Source: Acidobacteriota bacterium (GTDB taxonomy: Bacteria; Acidobacteriota; Terriglobia; UBA7540). Taken from it: DNA of 6,667 bases. The first letter of the stretch is position 1. The number at the start of each line of letters is the position of its first letter. Positions 1 through 5,912 of the stretch are shown in pieces. Under the pieces are notes generated by a model. The model was given only the letters and a program-made list of their open reading frames with translations. It was not told the DNA's origin and ran no database searches. The stretch spans positions 1 through 6,667 of the forward strand of contig JAKAWO010000167.1 of the NCBI GenBank assembly GCA_021827255.1. Reading direction: 5' to 3'. A program made the position numbers and the translations under genes.

Positions 1-522
1 AAACTCATCCTGGGCAAGTCGCTGGTTAAAACCTCACGGACGGGCGATGTCTTCGAGGGAGTGGTCCCTGGCCCCATTGCGTTCCATCCGACGACGGGTT
101 ATCGCTCCCAGCCACGTCACGGTCTCTCGATAGAGCTGGGCGGGCCGTGGGGGTTTTACCGGCGATTCTATAGGGCGCATGACCTCGATCACATGGAAAA
201 CCTCGTTTCACCCGAGGCAGGTATTCCGAGCGATGGGACCCTGAGTCTTCCAGTGACGATTCGCAATGACACCTCGGCGGCGGCGAAAGTGACGCTCACC
301 GCTACAGCTCCCGAAGGCTGGAACGTGACTTCGGGTCCGGCGATCTATCCGGTCGGACCCCACGGTTCGTATCCGACGCGCATCGTCTTTGCCGCTCCTG
401 CTGGAACCCGCCCGCCGTGGCAAACGTTGACGATCCATGCGGAATCGGAAGGAAAAACGGTGGGTTCAATTCCGTTTCGCGTGAGCTTCGGGCGCAGCGG
501 ACCGGAACCACCCGGCAGGTAG
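1..522 (+). CDS. 3' end of a protein with a C-terminal NEW3-like beta-sandwich; possibly a PIG-L (LmbE-like) deacetylase
   Basis: The frame is open from base 1 and ends with TAG at 520-522, so this is the last 173 residues of a gene that starts outside the window. From about in-window residue 70 to 167 the sequence alternates short hydrophobic strands with polar turns (LSLPVTIRNDT, VTLTATAPEGW, TRIVFAAPAGT, QTLTIHAES, IPFRVSFG). This is typical of NEW3/NPCBM-associated or other Ig-like domains of secreted or envelope enzymes. The first ~65 residues (LGKSLVKTSRTGDVFEGV, then GGPWGFYRRFY) remind me of the region before such a domain in acidobacterial PIG-L family N-acetylglucosaminyl deacetylases. 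That match is from memory, and the catalytic domain is not in the window. An internal ATG at 193 exists, but nothing supports it as a start. The gap to rhaI is 100 bp, so the gene could be upstream in the same transcript, but no functional link is evident. The domain call is moderate and the enzyme call weak. Confidence 0.6.
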   Translation, partial: KLILGKSLVKTSRTGDVFEGVVPGPIAFHPTTGYRSQPRHGLSIELGGPWGFYRRFYRAHDLDHMENLVSPEAGIPSDGTLSLPVTIRNDTSAAAKVTLTATAPEGWNVTSGPAIYPVGPHGSYPTRIVFAAPAGTRPPWQTLTIHAESEGKTVGSIPFRVSFGRSGPEPPGR

Positions 523-575
523 CGGTTCGGGAATACCCAGCTTGATAAGTTTGCGCGAAGGGGTCTGTACGCCGA

Positions 576-593
576 GATGAAGCCGGCGGTATC
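576..593. promoter_or_regulatory. Imperfect dyad before rhaI, candidate operator
   Basis: The sequence GATGAAGCCGGCGGTATC is an imperfect palindrome centred on a C|G step between 584 and 585. Six of nine symmetric base pairs match (GAT...GCC|GGC...ATC). A central CG in a dyad of about 18 bp is the usual layout of LacI-family operators, and LacI-type regulators control sugar genes in many phyla. The site overlaps a -10-like TATCAT at 590-595, which would suit repression. No regulator gene is visible here, and one such dyad in GC-rich DNA could be chance. Confidence 0.22.
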
Positions 594-604
594 ATCAACA
601 GGAC

Positions 605-611
605 AAGGAGG
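605..611 (+). promoter_or_regulatory. Shine-Dalgarno of rhaI
   Basis: AAGGAGG lies 11 nt before the ATG at 623. It is a full-strength anti-16S match and fixes the rhaI start, although the spacing is slightly long. Confidence 0.8.
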
Positions 612-622
612 AAATCGAACTT

Positions 623-1825
623 ATGGGCTCAAGCGCAGGAAAGATAAGCGGGTCGGTCGAGGAGCGCGTGGCGGGGGCGCTGAGTAATTTTCAAATTGAA
701 CTTCCTTCGTGGGGTTTTGCCGATACCGGGACGCGGTTTGGGAAGTTCGCGCAGCCGGCGGCGCACACGTTGGAGGAGAAGCTTTCGGATGCCGGGCAAG
801 TACATCAATTTACCGGCGCGTGCCCCACGGTGGCGTTGCACGTACTGTGGGATGTGCCGGAAGGAACGCGATGCCCCGACGTGCTGAAGTTGGCGGCACG
901 CTATGGAGTGCGGCCCGGTTCGATCAGCCCGAACGTCTTTCAGGATCAGATGTACAAATACGGCTCATTGTCGAACGAGCAGGAGGCGGTGCGGCGGCAC
1001 GCGCTTGCGCATATCTTGGATTCGGTGCGGATCGCCAAAGAGCTCGGCTCGCGCGACGTGACGCCCTGGTTTGCGGACGGGTCGAATTTTCCCGGCACCA
1101 CCAGCATCCGCGCGCGAAAGCGCTGGATGGCAGAGGGATTGAAGCGCGCGCACGACGCGCTGGGAGCGGACCAGCGCCTGCTGGTGGAATACAAGCCGTT
1201 CGAGCCCGCGTTCTACCACACGGACATCGCGGATTGGGGGATGGCGCTCGAGCTGGCGCGGCAGGCGGGACCGAAGGCCCGGGTGCTGGTGGACACGGGC
1301 CACCACTATCAGGCCCAAAACATCGAGCAGATTGTCGCCTGGCTGCTGGATGAGGAGATGCTGGGCGGGTTCCATTTTAACGACCGGCGCTACGCGGACG
1401 ACGATCTGACGCTGGGCTCGATTGATCCCTACCAGGTCTTCCGGATCTTCGCGGAGATTCGGTATTACGAGTGGGAAGCGGGCCGCCGGGCCGACATCGC
1501 CTACATGGTGGATCAGAGCCACAACCTGAAGGGGAAGATCGAGGAGATGATCCAAACGGTGATGACGGCGCAGGAGCTTTACGCGAAGGCGGCGCTGATT
1601 GATTTTGAATCGCTCGCCAAGGCCCAGCAGGAGCAGCGGCTGATTGATGCCGAGAATCTTTACAAAGACGCCTTCAGCACGGACGTTCGTCCGGCCGTCC
1701 GCGCCTGGCGGAGCGCAAAAGGCTTGGCGGAAGATCCGCTGGCGGCTTTCCGAGCCAGCGGCTATATGGAGCGTATTACCCGCGAACGGGGCGGCCGTGC
1801 CACCGCCGTCAGCAGCTACGCGTAG
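623..1825 (+). CDS. rhaI: L-rhamnose isomerase, Pseudomonas stutzeri (RhaI) type
   Basis: This is a cytoplasmic, metal-dependent TIM-barrel isomerase that converts L-rhamnose to L-rhamnulose, the first step of phosphorylating rhamnose catabolism. The 400-residue protein carries the family's metal and catalytic set. The structural-metal ligands are E189 (VEYKPFEP), D224 (VLVDTGHH), H251 (GFHFNDRRYADDDL) and D297 (MVDQSHN). The catalytic-metal residues are H227, D259 and D261. Recalled P. stutzeri positions (E219, D254, H257, H281, D289, D291, D327) map onto these with a constant shift of 30, so the core aligns without gaps. The length is normal for this class, which is unrelated in detail to E. 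coli RhaA. The ATG at 623 follows a strong AAGGAGG. RhaEW begins 68 nt after the TAG, and rhaB follows, so an operon is likely. Enzymes of this class also accept other sugars such as D-allose, but the neighbours argue for rhamnose. Confidence 0.94.
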   Translation: MGSSAGKISGSVEERVAGALSNFQIELPSWGFADTGTRFGKFAQPAAHTLEEKLSDAGQVHQFTGACPTVALHVLWDVPEGTRCPDVLKLAARYGVRPGSISPNVFQDQMYKYGSLSNEQEAVRRHALAHILDSVRIAKELGSRDVTPWFADGSNFPGTTSIRARKRWMAEGLKRAHDALGADQRLLVEYKPFEPAFYHTDIADWGMALELARQAGPKARVLVDTGHHYQAQNIEQIVAWLLDEEMLGGFHFNDRRYADDDLTLGSIDPYQVFRIFAEIRYYEWEAGRRADIAYMVDQSHNLKGKIEEMIQTVMTAQELYAKAALIDFESLAKAQQEQRLIDAENLYKDAFSTDVRPAVRAWRSAKGLAEDPLAAFRASGYMERITRERGGRATAVSSYA

Positions 1826-1869
1826 GGACGTTCCGCGAAAATGCCTCGTTATTGGAGAGGCGCCGCGAG

Positions 1870-1888
1870 TTTCTCTGCCTCAGAGAGG
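1870..1888 (+). promoter_or_regulatory. Hairpin burying the rhaEW Shine-Dalgarno
   Basis: TCTCTG (1872-1877) and CAGAGA (1881-1886) form a perfect 6-bp stem around the 3-nt loop CCT. Two U-G wobbles (1871 with 1887, 1870 with 1888) can extend it to 8 bp. The 3' arm contains the AGAGG at 1884-1888, the only ribosome-binding site for the ATG at 1894. In mRNA this would hide the site. Control by this hairpin is inferred; the base pairing is visible. Confidence 0.4.
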
Positions 1889-1893
1889 AAGAA

Positions 1894-4113
1894 ATGGGAC
1901 AAGCCCAAGCGGCCCGTGAGTTGCGCTATTTGAAGGATCTGTGGGACGACTCGATAGCCCGGGGATTGGACGAGCCCGAGCTGTTGCGTTACCGGTCGAA
2001 TTTGCTGGGGCGCGATCTGCGGATCACCAACTTCGGCGGCGGCAACACCAGCTCGAAAATCGCGCAAGCCGATCCTTTAGATGGGCAGCCACGAATGGCG
2101 TTGTGGGTGAAAGGAAGCGGCGGAGACTTGGGAACCCTCCAGCGCGGCGGGTTTGCCACTCTCTATCTGGACAAGGTTCGGGCGCTCGAAGGACGCTACC
2201 GGGGCGTGGCCTTCGAGGACGAGATGGTCGGGCTGTATCCGCTCTGCGCATTTGGCGTGAACTCAGCCGCCGCCTCGATTGACACGCCGCTGCACGCTTT
2301 TCTTCCCTATTCGCACGTGGACCATCTGCATCCTGACTGGGGGATCGCGCTGGCGGCGTCGGCGAACGGCCGCGAGAAAATGGAAGAGTTCAACCGGCGA
2401 TTCGGGCACCGACTGATCTGGGTTCCCTGGCAGCGGCCGGGGTTTGAGCTGGCGATGATGCTCAAGCGGAACGTGGAGGCCGCTCCCAAGGCAGATGGCG
2501 TTCTGCTGGGGGGGCACGGGCTGTTCACTTGGGGCGAGACGCAGCGGCAAGCTTACTTGAACGCCTTGACGATGATTGACCATCTCGGGCAGTTCGTGGT
2601 GGAACGAATCGAGAAGGCGGGCGAAGGGTTGTTCGGGGGCAGCTCGCACGCCACGCGGCCGGACCGCCGCGAGGTTGCGGCGGAGGTTCTTCCGTTCTTG
2701 CGCGGGCGCGTGTCGGGCGCGCGGAGCGTAATTGGCCATTTCAACGATCTGGCAGGGGTTTTGCGCTTTGTCAACTCGCACGATGGCCCAAAGCTGGCTC
2801 ACCTCGGAACCAGTTGTCCGGATCACTTTTTGCGCACCAAGATTCGTCCGCTGTGGGTGGAGTGGCATCCAGGGGCGGGCGGTCAAAAGGAGCTGCGGCA
2901 TTCCATTGAAGCCTCGCTCGAAGCGTACCGAACAGAATACGCAGCCTACTATCACGCGCACGCCCGAGCGGATTCCCCGGCCATGCGCGATCCGAACCCG
3001 ACGGTGGTCCTAGTGCCGGGCGTCGGGATGTTCACCTTTGGGAAAAACAAAACGGAGGCGCGCATCACCGGCGAGTTTTACACCAATGCCATCCATGTGA
3101 TGGAGGGAGCGACGGCGCTCGAGCAGGGCCCGCCGCCGAGTCCTTTGCCGCAGGCGGGTGCAGCGGCCCCGTCAGAATCGTTCCAGGTCTATCGGAACTA
3201 TGTGGCCTTGCCCCCGGCGGAAGCCTTTGGGATCGAGTACTGGCAACTCGAGGAGGCGAAACTTCAGCGACAGCCGGCGGAGAAGCAATTCAGCCGAACG
3301 GTGATGGTGGTGGTGGGCGGTGGTTCAGGAATCGGCCGCGAAGTGGCCCGATTGGGCGCAAGCCGCGGTGCGCATCTGGTCATCGGCGATCGGGATGCCG
3401 ACGCTGCAACCGCATCAGCGCGTGAAGCGCAGGCGACGGCGGGAGCCGAGGCCGTGGTTGCAACCTCGCTTGATATTCGCGAGCGATCATCTATCCGCGC
3501 CGCGTTGCGGCAAGCCGTCATGACTTACGGGGGTGTGGACATTTTGATTAACACGGCCGCCATATTTCCCGCGTCTCCTGATGGCCGGATTTCCGAGGAG
3601 CAATGGCGGCTGACGCTGGACGTCAACGTCACCGGGAATTACTTGCTGGCCGACGAAGCGCGAAGTGTTTTTGCCGACCAGGGGCGGCCGGCCGCCATCG
3701 TGCTGACGAGTTCGGCCAACGCGGTGGTTCCCAAGGCGGGCAGCGAAGCCTACGACGTAAGCAAAGCCGCCGTCAGCCACCTGGTTCGCGAGTTGGCGAT
3801 TGCTCTCGCGCCCAAGGTGCGGGTGAACGGAATCAGTCCCGCCACCGTGGTCAAAGGCTCGACGATGTTTCCCCGCGATCGGGTGCTGGCCTCACTGGCC
3901 AAATACAAGATCGAGCACAGTCCAGATGAGCCGACCGACGAGTTGCGGGGGAAACTGGCGCGCTTCTATGCTCAGCGGACACTGACTCGCGCCGCCATTG
4001 AGCCCGCCGACTGCGCTGAGGCGATCTTGTTTCTGGCGAGCGACCGCGCGCGCTCGACCACCGGTCATCTGATTCCTGTGGATGGCGGCCTCACGGAGGC
4101 ATTTCTGCGGTAG
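1894..4113 (+). CDS. rhaEW: Bifunctional L-rhamnulose-1-phosphate aldolase / L-lactaldehyde dehydrogenase
   Basis: This is a cytoplasmic fusion enzyme. Its aldolase half splits L-rhamnulose-1-phosphate into dihydroxyacetone phosphate and L-lactaldehyde, and its short-chain dehydrogenase half is expected to oxidise lactaldehyde to L-lactate. The predicted protein has 739 residues. The class II aldolase part (about 1-400) has GGGNTSSK at 48-55, an acidic EDEM at 108-111 that may hold the catalytic Glu, metal-binding histidines in HVDHLHPD (141-148, probably H144 and H146) and H208 in GGHGLFTWG. The Rossmann part (about 468-739) has GGGSGIG at 475-481, D499 after the second strand (favouring NAD over NADP), and the catalytic triad S607, Y620, K624 (YDVSK). 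It ends with a typical TGHLIPVDGG tail. NNAG is replaced by NTAA at 553-556. A Pro/Ala-rich stretch at 412-426 precedes the join. I chose ATG 1894 because AGAGG lies 5 nt upstream; an in-frame TTG at 1852 has no ribosome-binding site. Alternative names are rhaD-type and YuxG. Confidence 0.95.
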   Translation: MGQAQAARELRYLKDLWDDSIARGLDEPELLRYRSNLLGRDLRITNFGGGNTSSKIAQADPLDGQPRMALWVKGSGGDLGTLQRGGFATLYLDKVRALEGRYRGVAFEDEMVGLYPLCAFGVNSAAASIDTPLHAFLPYSHVDHLHPDWGIALAASANGREKMEEFNRRFGHRLIWVPWQRPGFELAMMLKRNVEAAPKADGVLLGGHGLFTWGETQRQAYLNALTMIDHLGQFVVERIEKAGEGLFGGSSHATRPDRREVAAEVLPFLRGRVSGARSVIGHFNDLAGVLRFVNSHDGPKLAHLGTSCPDHFLRTKIRPLWVEWHPGAGGQKELRHSIEASLEAYRTEYAAYYHAHARADSPAMRDPNPTVVLVPGVGMFTFGKNKTEARITGEFYTNAIHVMEGATALEQGPPPSPLPQAGAAAPSESFQVYRNYVALPPAEAFGIEYWQLEEAKLQRQPAEKQFSRTVMVVVGGGSGIGREVARLGASRGAHLVIGDRDADAATASAREAQATAGAEAVVATSLDIRERSSIRAALRQAVMTYGGVDILINTAAIFPASPDGRISEEQWRLTLDVNVTGNYLLADEARSVFADQGRPAAIVLTSSANAVVPKAGSEAYDVSKAAVSHLVRELAIALAPKVRVNGISPATVVKGSTMFPRDRVLASLAKYKIEHSPDEPTDELRGKLARFYAQRTLTRAAIEPADCAEAILFLASDRARSTTGHLIPVDGGLTEAFLR

Positions 4114-4215
4114 CCAGGAGCCGTGGCCAGTGGTAAGTAACAAGTAACCAGGGAGTGCGTTTGTAGTACCTGTTTTCCGGGCTTAACTTGCCGCTGCACA
4201 TTGGCCGCTGCCTTT
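4114..4215. other. rhaEW-rhaB spacer with short repeats and no ribosome-binding site
   Basis: This 102-bp gap is long for a gap inside a pathway operon. It contains AAGTAAC twice in tandem (4135-4148), next to a TGGCCA palindrome, and two near copies of TTGGCCGCTGCC-like sequence (4188-4197 and 4201-4212). No Shine-Dalgarno is visible close to the rhaB start, and I see no T-tailed hairpin. The GTGGCCAGTGGTAAGTAACAAG-type sequence resembles dispersed intergenic motifs I recall from acidobacterial genomes, but I cannot verify that here. Confidence 0.4.
4135..4148. repeat. Tandem duplication of AAGTAAC
   Basis: Two exact 7-bp copies lie head to tail (4135-4141 and 4142-4148), 21 bp after the rhaEW stop codon. 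They may belong to a dispersed intergenic repeat or be simple replication slippage. Confidence 0.6.
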
Positions 4216-5670
4216 ATGCGCTGCGTTGCGATTGATTTGGGAGCTGGAAGTTGCCGCGTCACGCTGGCCGAGTGGGACGGCCAGGCGGCCAAGGTGCATC
4301 CCGCGCACCGGTATCCCAATGGCCCCGTGGAGCGCGACGGCCATCTTTACTGGGACCTGGAGCGGCTTTGCCGGGGAGCGGAGGAAGGTCTTCGGCTGGC
4401 GGCGCAGGGCTTGACGGGGATGGATTGCATTGATTCCGTGGGCGTGGACGGCTGGGCGGTGGACTATGTTCGATTGGATGCAAGAGGGCAACCGCTCGCT
4501 GATCCGTTCTGCTATCGCGACCCGCGGACGGAAAATGCGATGGCCGAGGTTTGGGAACGCATCGGGCGCGAGCGAATCTACAAGCTGACCGGCATTCAAT
4601 TTCTCCGCTTCAACACCCTGTACCAGCTTTACGCCGACCGGCGGGACGGCCTCCCGCCAGGCGCCCGCTGGCTCAACCTTCCCGAATATCTTCTCCACCG
4701 TCTGGCGGGCTTTGCCCCCGACGCCGCGATTTCGGAATACACCAACGCGACCCACACGCAGCTCCTCGAAGCGAAGAGCCGGGCATGGTGCGAGGAAATC
4801 TTTGGGAAGGCCGGTCTTGATCGCGCTGCCGCCCCGCCGCTGGTTTTTCCGGGGGCGCAGCTTGGACCGCTCCGCGGAGAGGTTGCTTTGCTCGGCGCCT
4901 ATCGAACGGCAAGGGTTATCGCGCCGGCTTGCCACGACACCGGCGCGGCGGTCGCCGGCATCCCGGACGCCGGCGACGATTGGGCCTTCCTCAGTTCCGG
5001 TACGTGGTCGCTTTTGGGCGCGCTGCTCGAAGCGCCGTGCGTGTCAGCTTCGGCGCTCGCAGGGAATTTTACCAACGAAGGCGGAGTCGGCGGGCGGATC
5101 AGGTTCTTGAAAAACATCAACGGGATGTGGCTGCTGGAGGAATGTCTGCGGGAGTGGCAATCCGCCGGCGGCCGCTCCTGGAACTTGTCCCAGCTCGTTG
5201 CCGAGTGCGAGCGGAGGGCCGTCCCCCAAGCCACGTTCAACGTGGATGCGCCGGAGCTTATTCTTCCAGGCCACATGCCCTCGAAGATCAATCAGGAGAT
5301 CCAAAAGACTGGCCACCCGCCCATTCCCGAAGATCCCGGCCATGCCCCGGAAATGGCGAATGCCATCTTCGCCAGCCTTTCAGCGCGGTACGCCGACGTG
5401 CTGCGGGCGCTCGCGGAAGTGGCTGGGCGGAAGTTCCGGCGCCTCTACGTGGTCGGCGGCGGCAGCCAAAACGAATACCTCAACCGCTTAGTGGCGGAGC
5501 GGACGGGGCTCGAAGTCGTGCGCGGCGCCGTGGAGAGTTCGACCCTCGGCAACCTGGCGATCCAGTTTGCTTCCCTCGAAAGCGGCGGCGGAGAAGTGAC
5601 TTCCGCCCGCGTCGCAAGCTGGGCAGCGCGGCTGATGCAGGCGGTGCCCGATTCGACGCCATCATCTTGA
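4216..5670 (+). CDS. rhaB: L-rhamnulokinase (FGGY family)
   Basis: This cytoplasmic kinase uses ATP to phosphorylate L-rhamnulose to L-rhamnulose-1-phosphate, which feeds the aldolase encoded just upstream. The 484-residue protein has the FGGY/actin-fold order. The N-terminal phosphate loop is DLGAGSCR (D7-R14), and the sugar-side motif GVDGWAVDY is at 76-84. HDTGAAVAG contains the presumed catalytic base D241. SGTWSLLG is at 261-268, NFTNEGGVGG follows, and the adenosine-binding VVGGGSQN is at 412-419. The order and about 480-residue length match rhamnulokinases; SGTWSLLG with HDTGAAVA is typical of RhaB rather than of xylulose or glycerol kinases. C13 replaces the glycine of the E. coli DLGASSGR motif, which I believe is common in related bacteria. 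The start is uncertain: ATG 4216 begins exactly at the conserved core, a TTG at 4201 would add five residues, and neither has a clear Shine-Dalgarno. Translation may rely on an unstructured leader, or the 102-bp spacer may matter. Confidence 0.95.
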   Translation: MRCVAIDLGAGSCRVTLAEWDGQAAKVHPAHRYPNGPVERDGHLYWDLERLCRGAEEGLRLAAQGLTGMDCIDSVGVDGWAVDYVRLDARGQPLADPFCYRDPRTENAMAEVWERIGRERIYKLTGIQFLRFNTLYQLYADRRDGLPPGARWLNLPEYLLHRLAGFAPDAAISEYTNATHTQLLEAKSRAWCEEIFGKAGLDRAAAPPLVFPGAQLGPLRGEVALLGAYRTARVIAPACHDTGAAVAGIPDAGDDWAFLSSGTWSLLGALLEAPCVSASALAGNFTNEGGVGGRIRFLKNINGMWLLEECLREWQSAGGRSWNLSQLVAECERRAVPQATFNVDAPELILPGHMPSKINQEIQKTGHPPIPEDPGHAPEMANAIFASLSARYADVLRALAEVAGRKFRRLYVVGGGSQNEYLNRLVAERTGLEVVRGAVESSTLGNLAIQFASLESGGGEVTSARVASWAARLMQAVPDSTPSS

Positions 5671-5714
5671 AGCGCCGATCACCGGTGGGGGAGCGTCCGG
5701 AAGCTGGCGCGACC

Positions 5715-5843
5715 ATGCCGGCCAAGGGAAAAATCGCCGAGCGGGATTACGCGCCGGAGGAACGTGGCGTCGGCGTCTCGGCATGGATTCAAGCGTATTC
5801 GAAGTTTAGGCGCGCGCGCCGAACCGAGGCGCAACGCGGCTGA
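5715..5843 (+). CDS. Possible small basic protein, 42 residues, doubtful
   Basis: ATG 5715 opens a 42-codon frame ending in TGA. The product starts MPAKGKIAERDYAPEERG and ends in an Arg-rich tail (FRRARRTEAQRG). About 30 of 42 third codon positions are G or C and first positions are purine-rich, which resembles coding DNA. The frame also runs open far back through rhaB in another phase, as often happens in GC-rich DNA, so openness alone means little. The only ribosome-binding site is a weak GGAAG 11 nt upstream. An in-frame GTG at 5685 would add 10 residues. I recognise no family, signal peptide or membrane segment. It could equally be non-coding spacer. Confidence 0.2.
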   Translation: MPAKGKIAERDYAPEERGVGVSAWIQAYSKFRRARRTEAQRG

Positions 5844-5872
5844 TTTTGCAGCCCAACAGCCCTAAGATGCCA

Positions 5873-5878
5873 TATGAT
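5873..5878 (+). promoter_or_regulatory. Candidate -10 element before the 149-residue gene
   Basis: TATGAT matches five of six consensus -10 bases and sits about 35 bp before the ATG at 5913, a plausible distance. The best -35-like hexamer, TTGCAG (5846-5851), is 21 bp away, which is too far for a standard sigma70 site. The call therefore rests on the -10 alone. Confidence 0.25.
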
Positions 5879-5900
5879 TTGAAGCGCCAACGATTTCAAC

Positions 5901-5907
5901 AAGGAGG
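5901..5907 (+). promoter_or_regulatory. Shine-Dalgarno of the 149-residue gene
   Basis: AAGGAGG lies 5 nt before the ATG at 5913. It is a strong site at good spacing, which fixes the start and argues that this unidentified ORF is a real, well-translated gene. Confidence 0.8.
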
Positions 5908-5912
5908 CAGCT

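Larger units (their letters stand above)
5671..5912. other. Spacer between rhaB and the 149-residue gene
   Basis: This is 242 bp with no confident gene. It holds the doubtful 42-codon ORF (5715-5843) and, nearer the next gene, a less GC-rich stretch with a -10-like TATGAT and a strong Shine-Dalgarno. I see no T-tailed hairpin after rhaB; the palindromic CACCGGTG at 5680-5687 is not followed by Ts. Confidence 0.5.

Noticed and set aside
542..570. TTGATA ... CTGTAC as a promoter for rhaI
   Set aside because: The -35 is acceptable, but the -10 at 17 bp matches only one of six consensus bases.
709..1353. Long alternative-frame ORF of 214 codons inside rhaI
   Set aside because: The frame is rich in Arg, Ala and Gly with no recognisable domain; it is a GC-rich shadow of rhaI, whose catalytic residues are all in the other frame.
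1852..1893. Upstream TTG start for rhaEW adding 14 residues (ERRREFLCLREEE...)
   Set aside because: There is no ribosome-binding site before the TTG, while the ATG at 1894 has AGAGG at 5 nt, and the conserved family core begins after it.
4183..4935. 250-codon minus-strand ORF opposite rhaB
   Set aside because: It has no recognisable domain and lies entirely opposite a well-supported kinase gene, as expected by chance at this base composition.
4929..5843. 304-codon ORF overlapping most of rhaB and running past its stop
   Set aside because: The product is low-complexity and Arg-rich, typical of a shifted frame in GC-rich DNA; rhaB in the correct frame has complete kinase motifs. Only the part after rhaB was kept, as a doubtful 42-codon ORF.
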